From Thermoproteota archaeon (GTDB taxonomy: Archaea > Korarchaeota > Korarchaeia > Korarchaeales > Korarchaeaceae): DNA of 64,000 nt. Below are positions 33,404 to 42,059 of the stretch, one piece after another. Each line of letters starts with the position of its first letter. Position 1 is the first letter of the stretch. Where the stretch lies: assembly GCA_027078475.1 (NCBI GenBank), contig JALWYH010000003.1, positions 1 to 64,000 of the forward strand, in the 5' to 3' direction. The notes under the pieces were generated by a model. The model saw nothing but the letters and a program-made list of their open reading frames with translations, had not been told where the DNA came from and ran no database searches. Position numbers and translations under genes: made by a program.

Positions 33404-33934
33404 ATGAAGAGGAGGAGAAGGGCACTTGTGGTGGGTAGATTCCAGCCACTGCATTACGGCCACCTTCATGTCTTCAGGTACGCCCTGTCCAAGGCCGAGG
33501 AGTTGGTCGTGGCCATTGGAAGCTCCCAGTTCTGCTGCGTTCCTCGAAATCCGCTTTCAGTCGATGAAAGGATGGAGATGTTGGTCAGGGCCCTCAGAAG
33601 GGAGGGCTTCCCCCTAGCGGACATAATGCTCTCTTCAGTCCCAGACACAGAATCACCGGAGGAGGACTGGGGGCTTCTAGTCCTTGATAGGGTTCCTAGG
33701 GTGGATGTAGCATTCTCCAACGATCCTGAGACTAAAGAGGACCTCTCGAGGGTCGGACTTCCAGTTGAGAACATTCCCTTCCTCAGGAGGGATCTCTACG
33801 CAGCCACTAAGATAAGGGAACTCATGCTCAAGGGAGATCCTTCATGGAAGGAGCTTGTCCCCCCCTCCGTCTTGGAGTTCCTGCAGGAGATAGATATGGA
33901 GGGGAGGGTCAGGGAGATTGGAGTAGCTAAGTAG
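33404..33934 (+). CDS. nadM: Nicotinamide-nucleotide adenylyltransferase, archaeal type
   Basis: A 176-residue NMNAT making NAD from NMN and ATP. The nucleotidyltransferase motif GRFQPLHYGH is at 11-20, SSQFCCVPRNPLSVDERMEML follows, and the second motif is YAATKIRELML near the C-terminus. GGAAGGTG at good spacing supports ATG 33404. The preceding 100-bp gap (33301-33403) contains a T-run after the Nudix gene and several short repeats but no clear gene. Confidence 0.95.
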   Translation: MKRRRRALVVGRFQPLHYGHLHVFRYALSKAEELVVAIGSSQFCCVPRNPLSVDERMEMLVRALRREGFPLADIMLSSVPDTESPEEDWGLLVLDRVPRVDVAFSNDPETKEDLSRVGLPVENIPFLRRDLYAATKIRELMLKGDPSWKELVPPSVLEFLQEIDMEGRVREIGVAK

Positions 33935-33969
33935 TCGGTCGGACCAACCAAAGGCCGGCCGCGTTGGCT

Positions 33970-35553
33970 TTATTCCTCCTCCCTAGGCACCACCCTCAGG
34001 GTGTCCGACTTTGCCGCATCTATTATCTTCCTGCCCACGGGGCTGCTCCTAGCCAAGGTTATCTTCCCTTTGGAATCAGTGGTGAGGGTGGCGATCTCCC
34101 TCTCCCCTGAGTACAGGGTCACCTCTCTCTCCGCTAGCTCCGGCCCCAGATCAAGTATTATGGTGTGCTTCCTCTTCCTGATCCTGTACCTTATGGGGAC
34201 CTCTAGGTCCTGCTCCTTCCCTCCGGTCCTTCCTCTTCCCCTTATTGGCATTACGACCACCTCGTCACCGAACGTGTATATCTCGTACTCGACCGTGTCG
34301 GTCTCGAAGTCCCTTACCAAGACCACCGGCCTAGCCAGGGTGGCGTCCTTCATGCCAGTGGGCATCTTAACTGTTATCTTCAAGCTATAGACCTTCTCAA
34401 CCTTTCCGTCCTTTATGAAGATCACCGTATCTACCACATGGGGAAGGACACCCAAGTCAACACGTCCTATGAATCTCTGGATGGCCTCTATCGGGAAGCC
34501 ACAGTGAACGACGCCCACCATCCCGATCCCCGCGAGCCTCATGTCCACGAATATCTTGAAGTCCTGCGTCTTCCTCATCTCGTCGAAGATGACGTAATCC
34601 GGTCTGACGAGGAGGAGCAGGTCAGCCGTGTTCTCGAAGGACCCGGCCAGCCTTCCGTACTGCGTCACCTCCGGTCCCACCTGAAGGTCCCTAGGGGATT
34701 CGAGGGTCTTGACCACCCTGCCCCTGTCCTTGTAGAAGTTCGCCAAGGCGCTGGCAAAGGTCGTCTTGCCTGCCCCCGGTGGACCAGCTATTATTATCCC
34801 CTCCGCTCTCTCCCTGAGCCTCCTCTTCAGTTTGTCACTGAGCCTGTAGTCATCGAGGGTAACCCTCACCAAAGGCCTCACGGCTGTTATCTCTATACCG
34901 TCCGAGAATGGAGGGAAGGCCACGAGGATCCTCAGATCCTCGATCTGTACGACGTAGGCATCGCCGTACTTCACCTCCACGAAGGCATTTGGATCGGTTT
35001 TAGCCCTCTCCAGTATCTCGTAGGCTATCGTCCTGACCTCGAACTCCTCCATGGGTCTGTCTGACAGCCTGATCAGCCTGAACTCGCCAGGTCTGCCCTT
35101 CTTGGCCATCGGCGGGGCCCCCTCCTTGAGGTGAACGCTCATCGTATCCTGATCGAAGAAGTTGTATAGGCGGAACTCACCGTACTCCGGTCCTATGTAC
35201 TGGGCCTCCACCCCCCTAGCCCTCAGGGCAAGGGTTATGACCCTGTCTCCCGTGACCACTTTCCCCTTCAGCCTCTCCGAGAGCTCGGCCAAGGCATCCA
35301 GTCCCCTGCCCTTGTGCTCCTCAACCATGACGCCCCTTACGTATCCCTCCTTCTCTAGATCCCTCAGCCACACCATCTCGGTTAGGGCCCCAACACTGAA
35401 TCTATTCCCCTTAGACGCGTCCTCCTCTATCTCCGACAGCACTCCGGCCGGAACCACGATCATGGATCCCTTTATCAGGGAAATTCCCGGCTCGTACCTC
35501 AGTAGAGCTCTCAGAAGCACATCCTTGCTCAGTATCAGGATCTCCTCGCTCAT
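33970..35553 (-). CDS. PIN domain-AAA+ ATPase-KH protein (PINA type)
   Basis: A 527-residue three-part protein. A PIN nuclease-like domain (1-120) keeps scattered acidic residues (Asp11, Glu41, Asp86, Asp103). A VirB11/PilT-like ATPase has Walker A GPPGAGKTT (257-265) and Walker B YVIFDEMR (320-327). The C-terminal part (about 445-520) is KH-like with a basic RYRIRKRKHTI stretch. The Sulfolobus homologue PINA is a hexameric Holliday-junction migrating ATPase that works with Hjc. The first PIN acidic position is shifted (LSKDVL rather than LDTS), so nuclease activity is doubtful. Confidence 0.9.
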   Translation of the reverse strand: MSEEILILSKDVLLRALLRYEPGISLIKGSMIVVPAGVLSEIEEDASKGNRFSVGALTEMVWLRDLEKEGYVRGVMVEEHKGRGLDALAELSERLKGKVVTGDRVITLALRARGVEAQYIGPEYGEFRLYNFFDQDTMSVHLKEGAPPMAKKGRPGEFRLIRLSDRPMEEFEVRTIAYEILERAKTDPNAFVEVKYGDAYVVQIEDLRILVAFPPFSDGIEITAVRPLVRVTLDDYRLSDKLKRRLRERAEGIIIAGPPGAGKTTFASALANFYKDRGRVVKTLESPRDLQVGPEVTQYGRLAGSFENTADLLLLVRPDYVIFDEMRKTQDFKIFVDMRLAGIGMVGVVHCGFPIEAIQRFIGRVDLGVLPHVVDTVIFIKDGKVEKVYSLKITVKMPTGMKDATLARPVVLVRDFETDTVEYEIYTFGDEVVVMPIRGRGRTGGKEQDLEVPIRYRIRKRKHTIILDLGPELAEREVTLYSGEREIATLTTDSKGKITLARSSPVGRKIIDAAKSDTLRVVPREEE

Positions 35554-35604
35554 CTCTCCTTTGTTCCCATCAAGGGTTATAAATTATTACCGAGGAATCC
35601 CCGC

Positions 35605-36348
35605 GTGCTCTACGTGAAGCTCGGCGGGTCCCTGATAACTCCAAAGAGGGAGGGAGCCCTAGAGGTAAAGGAGGATGTGATCCGCCAAGTTACACTGGAC
35701 CTCTTGGAAATCTACAGGTCGGGGAGGAGGCTGTTCCTAGCCCACGGTGCCGGTCCCTTCGGACACATCCCGGTAAGGAGATACGGCATACACGAGGGCC
35801 TGAGGCCTGGGGCCGAGCTGGGAGTTTCCGAGACGATGGTCAGCATGATGGACCTCAACCTGAGGGTGGCTCGAGTGATGATGGAGCTGGGCCTTCCCGT
35901 AATCCCGTTTCATCCCAGGCTCATCTTCAGGAGGGAGGGGGATGAGCTGACCTGCGGCCTGGAAACTGCCCTGCGCTGGATAAAATCCGGTTTCGTACCC
36001 CTGACTCACGGAGATCTCGTGCATGATAATAGAAGGGTGGTCTCGGTCCTCTCCGCCGATGAGATACCCCTCTGCCTCTTGTCGATGGGGCTGAGGGAGG
36101 TCCTCTTCCTCACTGATGTGCCGGGTGTTCTGAACGAGATGGGGGAGGTCCTGAGGGAGGTGAGCGGGATGAACCTGCCCGACCTCGGGGGCTCCTCCTT
36201 CGACGTCACCGGGTCCATGAGGGGTAAGCTGGATGTGGCCTTGAGGCTTGCCAGGATGGGAATTGATGTGAGGATAGCCGGATTCTCAGAGAGGGGGGAT
36301 CTGATAAGGGCGTTAAAGGGAGAATCCGGTACCAGAATCAGACCCTGA
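35605..36348 (+). CDS. Isopentenyl phosphate kinase
   Basis: A 247-residue amino-acid-kinase-fold enzyme that phosphorylates isopentenyl phosphate in the modified archaeal mevalonate pathway, supplying isoprenoid lipids. KLGGSLIT (5-12) and HGAGPFGH (47-54, with the substrate His) distinguish it from aspartokinase and UMP kinase. Later motifs are VPLTHGDLVHD, LTDVPGVLN and DVTGSMRGKL. The GTG start at 35605 gives the family N-terminus. It ends 3 bp from the convergent DUF655 gene. Confidence 0.94.
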   Translation: MLYVKLGGSLITPKREGALEVKEDVIRQVTLDLLEIYRSGRRLFLAHGAGPFGHIPVRRYGIHEGLRPGAELGVSETMVSMMDLNLRVARVMMELGLPVIPFHPRLIFRREGDELTCGLETALRWIKSGFVPLTHGDLVHDNRRVVSVLSADEIPLCLLSMGLREVLFLTDVPGVLNEMGEVLREVSGMNLPDLGGSSFDVTGSMRGKLDVALRLARMGIDVRIAGFSERGDLIRALKGESGTRIRP

Positions 36349-36350
36349 GC

Positions 36351-36917
36351 TCACAGGACGTCCTCCTCGAGGATCCCCTTGGGTGCCACTAGGATGTAGT
36401 ACTTCTCCCTACCTGTCAGCTCCTCGAGAGCCCTCTTAACCAGCAGGTCGGCTGGGTCCTTGAGGCCAGTCCTCTCGGCCACGTCGGAGTAGCTGACGAA
36501 GGGTCTCTTTCTCCTCTCCTCCAGTATCCTCATCAAGGTCTTCTTCCCTATGCCGGGCAGGAGCTCGAGCTGGTGCAGCCTAGGAGTTATGGGCACGCTC
36601 TCATTGAAGAAGTTGACGAAGAACTGCTCCCCCTCCTGTATTATCCTCGCGACAACGGGTTCGAGCAGCATCCTACCGGCTGGAGCCAGCTCCTCGTATT
36701 CCAAGTATCTCAGGAACCTGCTGACCTCCTGCCTGGGTCCCTTGCCAACGTAAACCTTCTTCATGGGAGATACGGAGGCATTGGGCTTCAGTACAAACTC
36801 CATCATTATGAAGTAGCGGTCTCCGATGAGCTGGACCCTTCTCCTAGCCTCATCCATGTGAAGGATATAGGCCCAGCTGTCATGGGGTTTTCTCCTGCCT
36901 GGTACATATCTCCACAT
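36351..36917 (-). CDS. DUF655 family predicted RNA-binding protein
   Basis: A 188-residue archaeal protein. The N-terminal half looks like a small beta-barrel (WAYILHMDEARRRVQLIGDRYF) and the C-terminal half has helix-hairpin-helix motifs (LLPGIGKKTLMRILEERRKRPF). The order rpl21e-rpoF-DUF655 is a standard archaeal string and usually precedes ksgA, which is absent here. RNA binding linked to ribosome assembly is inferred from domain and neighbours. It is the last gene of the long minus-strand array. Confidence 0.88.
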   Translation of the reverse strand: MWRYVPGRRKPHDSWAYILHMDEARRRVQLIGDRYFIMMEFVLKPNASVSPMKKVYVGKGPRQEVSRFLRYLEYEELAPAGRMLLEPVVARIIQEGEQFFVNFFNESVPITPRLHQLELLPGIGKKTLMRILEERRKRPFVSYSDVAERTGLKDPADLLVKRALEELTGREKYYILVAPKGILEEDVL

Positions 36918-36935
36918 CTTAGCGACACCGTTCTC

Positions 36936-37298
36936 TCACTCTTCTCCCTTCAGCTCCTTCAATAAGTTAAGCATTTCCTTGTAATCCGCCTCGTTTAAAA
37001 GGGGGTAATCCTTGTAGAGGTAGGCCCTCAGCTCCTCAGCGCTCTTGGGGAGGATGTTCACAAGCATGACCGCGTGCTCCTCCTTGAGATTGAATCTCCC
37101 CACTAGCTCGTCAACGACCTCCCTAGCCTTGAGAGGATCGTCCACCTTCGTGAATTTGGAGAGGTAGGTGAGAAGTCGCTTCTGGTCCAAGTTCAGCCTG
37201 TCCATGCTGGAGGTCCACTTCTCGAAGACTAGGGCCTTCACCTCGGCCAGCGTGAGGGGCTTTCTACGGGCACCGCTATCCAGTTGAGACAAGTCCAT
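36936..37298 (-). CDS. rpoF: RNA polymerase subunit F (Rpb4 homologue)
   Basis: A 120-residue Rpb4-like subunit that forms the polymerase stalk with RpoE. The N-terminal LTLAEVKALVFEKW and the HRDC-like C-terminal NLKEEHAVMLVNILPKSAEELRAYL segment are typical. It lies between L21e and DUF655 in the usual archaeal order. Confidence 0.92.
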   Translation of the reverse strand: MDLSQLDSGARRKPLTLAEVKALVFEKWTSSMDRLNLDQKRLLTYLSKFTKVDDPLKAREVVDELVGRFNLKEEHAVMLVNILPKSAEELRAYLYKDYPLLNEADYKEMLNLLKELKGEE

Positions 37299-37317
37299 CC
37301 CTCATCCTAATGCTGGC

Positions 37318-37614
37318 TCATCCTAAGTGCTTTTTCAGGTGCACCGGGAGAACTATGAGATGCTTGACCTTATCACCCAGCTTCACGTCCACCAAGTAGG
37401 CATGGCCCCTCCTCCCCACGACCACGCCGACCTTCCCTTGGTACCTCCTATGGGGCATTCCCCTCCTCTCGGAGGGCTCAACGTCTATGACCACCTTGTC
37501 CCCGACCTCGAACTCCCTCAGATACTTGGCGGGTGAGGGTCTTCCCCGCTCCCTCGGAGTCTTGGAGAGGAAGTCCCTGGACTTGTAGAGAAAACCGGAC
37601 GATCTCCTTCCCAT
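37318..37614 (-). CDS. rpl21e: Ribosomal protein eL21 (L21e)
   Basis: A 98-residue basic SH3-like ribosomal protein. MGRRSSGFLYKSRDFLSK, the FEVGDKVVIDVEPS strand, MPHRRYQGKVGVVVGRRGHAYLV and the KHLIVLPVHLKKH end match the family along its full length. Located 19 bp after pus10 in the same operon. Confidence 0.95.
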   Translation of the reverse strand: MGRRSSGFLYKSRDFLSKTPRERGRPSPAKYLREFEVGDKVVIDVEPSERRGMPHRRYQGKVGVVVGRRGHAYLVDVKLGDKVKHLIVLPVHLKKHLG

Positions 37615-37632
37615 TTCAAACCACCTTATTCA

Positions 37633-38853
37633 TCAGTGTCCGAGTACCTCTAACACATCCAGTTCCCTACAAAAAGCTTTTTTCCCCAACACCTCGGCCA
37701 CGCTGGGGGTGGTCCTCCCCTCATCCCCGGATATGAGTTCCTTGACGTACAGCCCCCCGTCACACAATACGATCATCTCGAAGGTCCTGTCGTCGATCCT
37801 CTTGGTCTTTACCTCGTGAACCCTCCGAATTCTCACCAGATCTGCCCTCCTCCATAACACCCTCTTGGGTGTTCTCTGCCTTATCGTGGCCCCGGTGAGC
37901 GCTCTCTCAACTCGCTGGAGATCTTCGTCGGTCACCTTTCCTTCGACCTCCACCACGGCTCTGTAAAGCTTCCTCACGTCGGGCGATCCCTCCTTCAGCC
38001 TCCTGACCTCCTCCCTGTCAGAGTACCTCAGGTCGAGGACCTCCACCTTGCCCCTCCACCTAGAATTTATCTCCTCCTGAAGCCTCCTGAGGTCCACCTT
38101 TCTCCTTCGAGGGCTGACGAGCTCCATTACGAAGGGTCTTCCCCTGCCCAGCATCCTGGCGTCCACGTCCTCCCTACCTGCGCCGTGGAGGATGTAGTCC
38201 TCGGACCGAAAGAATTCCTTCATCACCTCACCCACCATTCCCTCGACCGATCCCTCCGCTATCTTCCCCGTCCAGTTGCACTTCTCGCACCCCCTCCCAC
38301 CGCAGTACGGGCACCTCCTCCTAGACTGGGAGATTCCCCTCTCAAGCTTCCTGTACCTCCCGTAGATGAAGACGGGGTTTATCCTCAGTCCAACGTCCTT
38401 AAGCGAGAGATCGAATGTGACCATCACATCGGGATCCTTATCCACCGGCCTGCCCGTCCTGGCCGACAGGACGAGATCGAGCCATTTGATGAGGGTGAGC
38501 TTCACCGATACCATGTTGGGGGGGTTGTACCTCGATCTTATCCTGTCCTCCCTCTCGATAAGCCAAGGAGGTAGCGTGACGCCGGACTTTATGCTCCCGT
38601 ATTCCAGCCCGGAGAGGCGCCGCATCGCCAGATCCACCAGTTCATCGAGGGTGCTTGGTATGAGATCATCGCATATCACGCAGGCCCCGCCGGTCCTCCC
38701 ATCGACGGCCTCCAAGATGCCCTCCAGTGCGGATCCCTTGATGGTGTTGGGGACCTGCTTCAGCTTTCCACCAACGAGGCTCCCCAGGCAGAACCTGCAC
38801 AGCCTCCCCTCCCTGTGGATGATCTCCCTTATCAGCTGGAAATCAGGCTCCAA
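37633..38853 (-). CDS. pus10: tRNA pseudouridine synthase Pus10
   Basis: A 406-residue enzyme that makes pseudouridine 54 and 55 of archaeal tRNAs, replacing bacterial TruB for that task. The N-terminal zinc module shows CRFCLG, CVICDD and CPYCGGRGCEKC; a THUMP-like region follows; the catalytic core includes GREDVDARMLGRGRPFVMEL with the conserved Asp-Ala-Arg. It overlaps the end of srp54 by 11 nt. The pairing with Cbf5 upstream in the array puts two pseudouridine synthases in one transcription block. Confidence 0.94.
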   Translation of the reverse strand: MEPDFQLIREIIHREGRLCRFCLGSLVGGKLKQVPNTIKGSALEGILEAVDGRTGGACVICDDLIPSTLDELVDLAMRRLSGLEYGSIKSGVTLPPWLIEREDRIRSRYNPPNMVSVKLTLIKWLDLVLSARTGRPVDKDPDVMVTFDLSLKDVGLRINPVFIYGRYRKLERGISQSRRRCPYCGGRGCEKCNWTGKIAEGSVEGMVGEVMKEFFRSEDYILHGAGREDVDARMLGRGRPFVMELVSPRRRKVDLRRLQEEINSRWRGKVEVLDLRYSDREEVRRLKEGSPDVRKLYRAVVEVEGKVTDEDLQRVERALTGATIRQRTPKRVLWRRADLVRIRRVHEVKTKRIDDRTFEMIVLCDGGLYVKELISGDEGRTTPSVAEVLGKKAFCRELDVLEVLGH

Positions 38854-40162
38854 GGCCCATCCTCCTCATCAATCTCCTCATCCTAGCGGGTGAGGACATG
38901 GACTCCATCATCCTCTTGACCTGGTTGTATGACTTGAGGAGCCTCCTGACATCCTTGGAGGTGACTCCTGATCCCCTGGCAATTCTCTCCACCCTGCTTC
39001 CCTTGATGAGAGAGGGGTTCCTCCTCTCCTCGGGCGTCATGGAGTTTATTATCGCGGTCCACCTGTCCATCTCCTTTGGATCGAACTCCACGCTCGATAG
39101 CCTCCCCCCTATCCCGGGTATCATCTCCAGCAGCTTATCCAGCGGCCCGGCCCTTCTGAGCTGCTGGAGATAGTCCCTGAAATCCTCCAGGTCGAATCTG
39201 CCCTTCGATATCCTCTCCAAGAGCTCGGTCTCCTTGAATGCCTCCTCCATCCTCCTAGCCAGTTCAACCACATCACCCCCGCCTAGGAGTCTGGAGACGA
39301 ACCTGTCCGGATCGAACCTCTCCAGATCCTCGAGCTTCTCCCCCGTCCCTATGAAGTATATGGGGGCGCCCGCGGCGGCCACCGCCGATAGAGCCCCACC
39401 GCCCTTGGCTGCTCCATCGAGCTTGGTCACGACAACCCCGCCTATGGGGATGCTCTCCGCGAAGGCCTTGGCCTGATTGTAGGCCGCCTGTCCTATGGTG
39501 CCGTCGATCACCAGCAATACCAGATCGGGTTTGACCGCCTCGTAGTACTCCTTCAGCTCGTTCATCAGCCCCTCCTCATCCTTGTGCCTCCCAGCTGTAT
39601 CCACTATCACCACGTTGTATCTCTCGCCCCTGAAACTGTCCAGACCGTCCCTCATTATGCGGATGGGATCGCTGGAATCCTCCCAGAAGACGGGGACCTC
39701 CTGCCCAACCATCTGCTCCAGCTGCAGCTTGGAAGCCGGCCTTATCACATCGGAAGAGATGATAGCGACCTTTCCGTACCGCTTGGAGAACCAGTGAGCG
39801 AGCTTCGCCACCGTGGTCGTCTTGCCAGAGCCCTCGATTCCCACAACCAAGATGACGTTGGTCCTCTTGCCGTCTATCTCGATATCCGCGGGCTTTCTCC
39901 CGAGGAGCCTCGTGAGTTCATCATAAAGGATCTTAACCGCCAGCTCTCTCCTGCTGAATCCGGGAGGGACCTCCTCGCTGAGCGCCCTCTCCTTGACTCT
40001 CTTGGATAGCTCGAGAACCAGCTTCACATTGACATCCGCCTCCAAGAGGGCGCGCTGGACATCCCTGAGGAACTCGTTTATGGCTGCCTCGTCAACTAAC
40101 GGCTTTCCCCTGAGCCGGCTGACGGCTTTCCTCAGGGATGTCCCGAGCTTGTCTAGGACCAA
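38843..40162 (-). CDS. srp54: Signal recognition particle protein SRP54
   Basis: A 439-residue GTPase that binds SRP RNA (9932-10253 in this window) and signal sequences. The N domain covers 1-90, the G domain has GIEGSGKTTT (108-117), DTAGRHKDE and TKLDGAAKGG, and the M domain from about 300 ends with the basic, methionine-rich RVERIARGSGVTSKDV and MRRLMRRMG segments. It is 6 bp downstream of aIF5A. Confidence 0.97.
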   Translation of the reverse strand: MVLDKLGTSLRKAVSRLRGKPLVDEAAINEFLRDVQRALLEADVNVKLVLELSKRVKERALSEEVPPGFSRRELAVKILYDELTRLLGRKPADIEIDGKRTNVILVVGIEGSGKTTTVAKLAHWFSKRYGKVAIISSDVIRPASKLQLEQMVGQEVPVFWEDSSDPIRIMRDGLDSFRGERYNVVIVDTAGRHKDEEGLMNELKEYYEAVKPDLVLLVIDGTIGQAAYNQAKAFAESIPIGGVVVTKLDGAAKGGGALSAVAAAGAPIYFIGTGEKLEDLERFDPDRFVSRLLGGGDVVELARRMEEAFKETELLERISKGRFDLEDFRDYLQQLRRAGPLDKLLEMIPGIGGRLSSVEFDPKEMDRWTAIINSMTPEERRNPSLIKGSRVERIARGSGVTSKDVRRLLKSYNQVKRMMESMSSPARMRRLMRRMGLGA

Positions 40163-40167
40163 TCCTC

Positions 40168-40572
40168 CTAACCGCCACCCCTCACTCGAACGATCTTCCT
40201 CTTGCCCATGGATTCCCAGTACTCCACCTCAACGCCCGGCTGCAGCTTGGAGGCCAGCTCGGGATCGTCGGGCATCGGGATCTCGAACATGTCGTAGCTG
40301 CTCAGGTCCATCAGCTGGACTGTGTTGCCGTAGACGCTCGTCACCTGGGCCGTCTTCTTGTCCACTATGGGGATCTCGACCAAGGCATCAGCGGGGAATA
40401 TCTTGGATCTCCTCGTTCCATCGAAGATCCCCCTGGCCTCTATCCTGACCTTGGCCGCACCGTGCTTCCCCGGCTTGGACTTGGAGACACTCAGTACCTC
40501 ACAGGGCTCCCCGTCCAGAACAACATAGCTGCCCTTCTTGAGCTCCCCTGCACTACCTCTGGTAACGGACAA
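40168..40572 (-). CDS. Translation factor aIF5A
   Basis: A 134-residue IF5A that helps ribosomes through difficult peptide bonds. The hypusine site is Lys36 in SKPGKHGAAK, and the C-terminal OB fold begins near VYGNTVQLMD. The start is a TTG with GGAGGG seven bases upstream. Its presence in the ribosomal array after S9, where many archaea have rpoN-rpoK, is a local rearrangement. Confidence 0.95.
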   Translation of the reverse strand: MSVTRGSAGELKKGSYVVLDGEPCEVLSVSKSKPGKHGAAKVRIEARGIFDGTRRSKIFPADALVEIPIVDKKTAQVTSVYGNTVQLMDLSSYDMFEIPMPDDPELASKLQPGVEVEYWESMGKRKIVRVRGGG

Positions 40573-40603
40573 GGCTTATCCCTCCATAAAGGGGTGGGAA
40601 AGG

Positions 40604-41029
40604 TTACCTATAAGACTTCTGGAACCTCGCCCTAGCGCTCCTGCCACCGTACTTCTTGGGCTCCGTCTGTCTGGGATCTCCCTTGAGGATAGTCCTGTCA
40701 TACTCCTTGAACAGCTCCTTCAGGTGCTCGCTGCCGGTATACTCTACCAGTGCCCTTCCAACGGCCATCCTGATGGCGTCGGCCTGAGCCATGAACCCGC
40801 CGCCCATCACTCTCACATATATGTCTATGTCGGACGTATAATCCTTGGCCAGCCACAGGGGCTCCAGTATCTTCATCCTCACGAACTCGTTAGGCGCGAA
40901 TACCTCCACCGGGAAGCCATTTATGTAGAGCCTACCACTTCCCTTCCTCACAACTGCCATGGCCCTAGCAGTCTTTCTCCTAGATGAGGCCAAGGCGAGA
41001 ACCCCATCACCCTTACTCCTGCTCGGCAT
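40604..41029 (-). CDS. rps9: Ribosomal protein uS9
   Basis: A 141-residue S9 with the typical ASSRRKTARAMAVVRKGSG start, GGGFMAQADAIRMAVGRAL middle and the basic RSARARFQKSYR tail that reaches the P-site tRNA. The first 12 residues may be an over-extension, as the family starts near the RRKTA motif. It overlaps L13 by 17 nt. Confidence 0.95.
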   Translation of the reverse strand: MPSRSKGDGVLALASSRRKTARAMAVVRKGSGRLYINGFPVEVFAPNEFVRMKILEPLWLAKDYTSDIDIYVRVMGGGFMAQADAIRMAVGRALVEYTGSEHLKELFKEYDRTILKGDPRQTEPKKYGGRSARARFQKSYR

Positions 41030-41504
41030 ACCTTACCCCCTTCCATCCCATCTGCTTGGCCAACCATAGGACGGTAACGTATCCCTTCGTCTTCTTCGGT
41101 TTGAGGGACTGAACGGTGTATTTAACGTATGCCCTCTCGTCTTCCTTCAGACCGACATCCTTCTCAACGTCGGCCAACTCCTCCGGAACCCCTATGAATA
41201 CCCTGAGCCTCCTGATAGCCTCCCTACCCTTGGCCTTCTTCATTGGCAGCATTCCCTTGACGGTCTTCCAGACTATTCTGTCAGGGGTTCTGGGCTGAAT
41301 GGGTGATTTACGGGGATGTATCGTACTCTGGATTGATCTCCTGGTGAGATACTTCCTCAGTATGGTCTGGGGATTTCCTGTTATGATCGCCTTCTCTGCA
41401 TTGACTATGGCAACCCTCTTGCCATTCAGAAGCTCCTTAGCGACGAAGGAGGCCATCCTACCTAGGATTTTTCCCTCCGCATCCACCACCAGATCGAACC
41501 TCAT
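41013..41504 (-). CDS. rpl13: Ribosomal protein uL13
   Basis: A 163-residue L13. VVDAEGKILGRMASFVAKELLNGKRVAIVNAEK is the conserved beginning (VVDAxxxxxGRLAS), with PRTPDRIVWKTVKGMLP in the middle. I prefer the internal ATG at 41504 (MRFDLVVDA); an ATG three codons upstream is possible. Follows L18e by 13 bp. Confidence 0.95.
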   Translation of the reverse strand: MRFDLVVDAEGKILGRMASFVAKELLNGKRVAIVNAEKAIITGNPQTILRKYLTRRSIQSTIHPRKSPIQPRTPDRIVWKTVKGMLPMKKAKGREAIRRLRVFIGVPEELADVEKDVGLKEDERAYVKYTVQSLKPKKTKGYVTVLWLAKQMGWKGVRYAEQE

Positions 41505-41517
41505 GGAGTACACCCCT

Positions 41518-41880
41518 TCATACCACTATCCTAGTGTTGGAACCCTTGGGGTTCTTCTCTAAGTACTCATCCAGCAGGTAGGCCTTCCCACCAGCTCCCT
41601 CTATCTTTTTTATGGCAGAGGCTGAGAAGCTCGCAGCGACAACCACCACGGGCCTAGTGATCTCGCCTTCGGCTAGGACCTTGCCTGGGATTATTATGGC
41701 CTCCGATTCGCCTGAGTACTTATCTATCTTCCACAAATTCACCTCAACTCTCGATCTGGTGGGCTTCCGAAGTCTCTCAGCCACAATTCTCCAGATTGGA
41801 GCGTTGTTCAGTCTGGAAGCTCTCTCTAACCTGTTTACCATTCTAATCAACCTTGGATTCGTCGGTCCCGTGGGCTTCAC
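41518..41880 (-). CDS. rpl18e: Ribosomal protein eL18 (L18e)
   Basis: A 120-residue L18e. The GTG at 41880 gives KPTGPTNPRLIRMVNRLERAS, the exact family start, and GAGAGGAGG lies six bases upstream; an ATG at 41907 would add nine residues. Later parts are VNLWKIDKYS and KVLAEGEITRPVVVVAASFS. It opens the L18e-L13-S9 group and has its own TATA-like box between itself and tRNA-Leu. Confidence 0.93.
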   Translation of the reverse strand: MKPTGPTNPRLIRMVNRLERASRLNNAPIWRIVAERLRKPTRSRVEVNLWKIDKYSGESEAIIIPGKVLAEGEITRPVVVVAASFSASAIKKIEGAGGKAYLLDEYLEKNPKGSNTRIVV

Positions 41881-41913
41881 TTCTATCCTCCTCTCACATG
41901 GGGGCATCTCCGG

Positions 41914-41924
41914 CTTTAATAAAG
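41914..41924 (-). promoter_or_regulatory. TATA-like box of the L18e-L13-S9 group
   Basis: The minus strand reads CTTTATTAAAG about 35 bp before the GTG start, giving a leader of roughly 12 nt that holds the GAGAGGAGG ribosome-binding site. It lies between the tRNA-Leu 3' end and rpl18e. Confidence 0.55.
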
Positions 41925-41932
41925 ATGCATGG

Positions 41933-42019
41933 TGCGGGGGGTGGGATTTGAACCCACGCGGGCCTGACGCCCACCCGCCCCTCAAGCGGGCGCCTTGGAC
42001 CTGGCTTGGCTACCCCCGC
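41933..42019 (-). tRNA. tRNA-Leu(GAG)
   Basis: Type II tRNA of 87 nt. Acceptor GCGGGGG pairs with CCCCCGC, discriminator A, and CCA is encoded (41930-41932). Anticodon stem CCCGC/GCGGG with loop TTGAGGG gives anticodon GAG. It sits inside the ribosomal array between rpoD and rpl18e; a TATA-like GCTTTAATAGG is at about 42047-42057, immediately before it. Confidence 0.95.
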
Positions 42020-42059
42020 TTCTAACCTTCCACTGGGGTCCTCACCTATTAAAGCTTAA

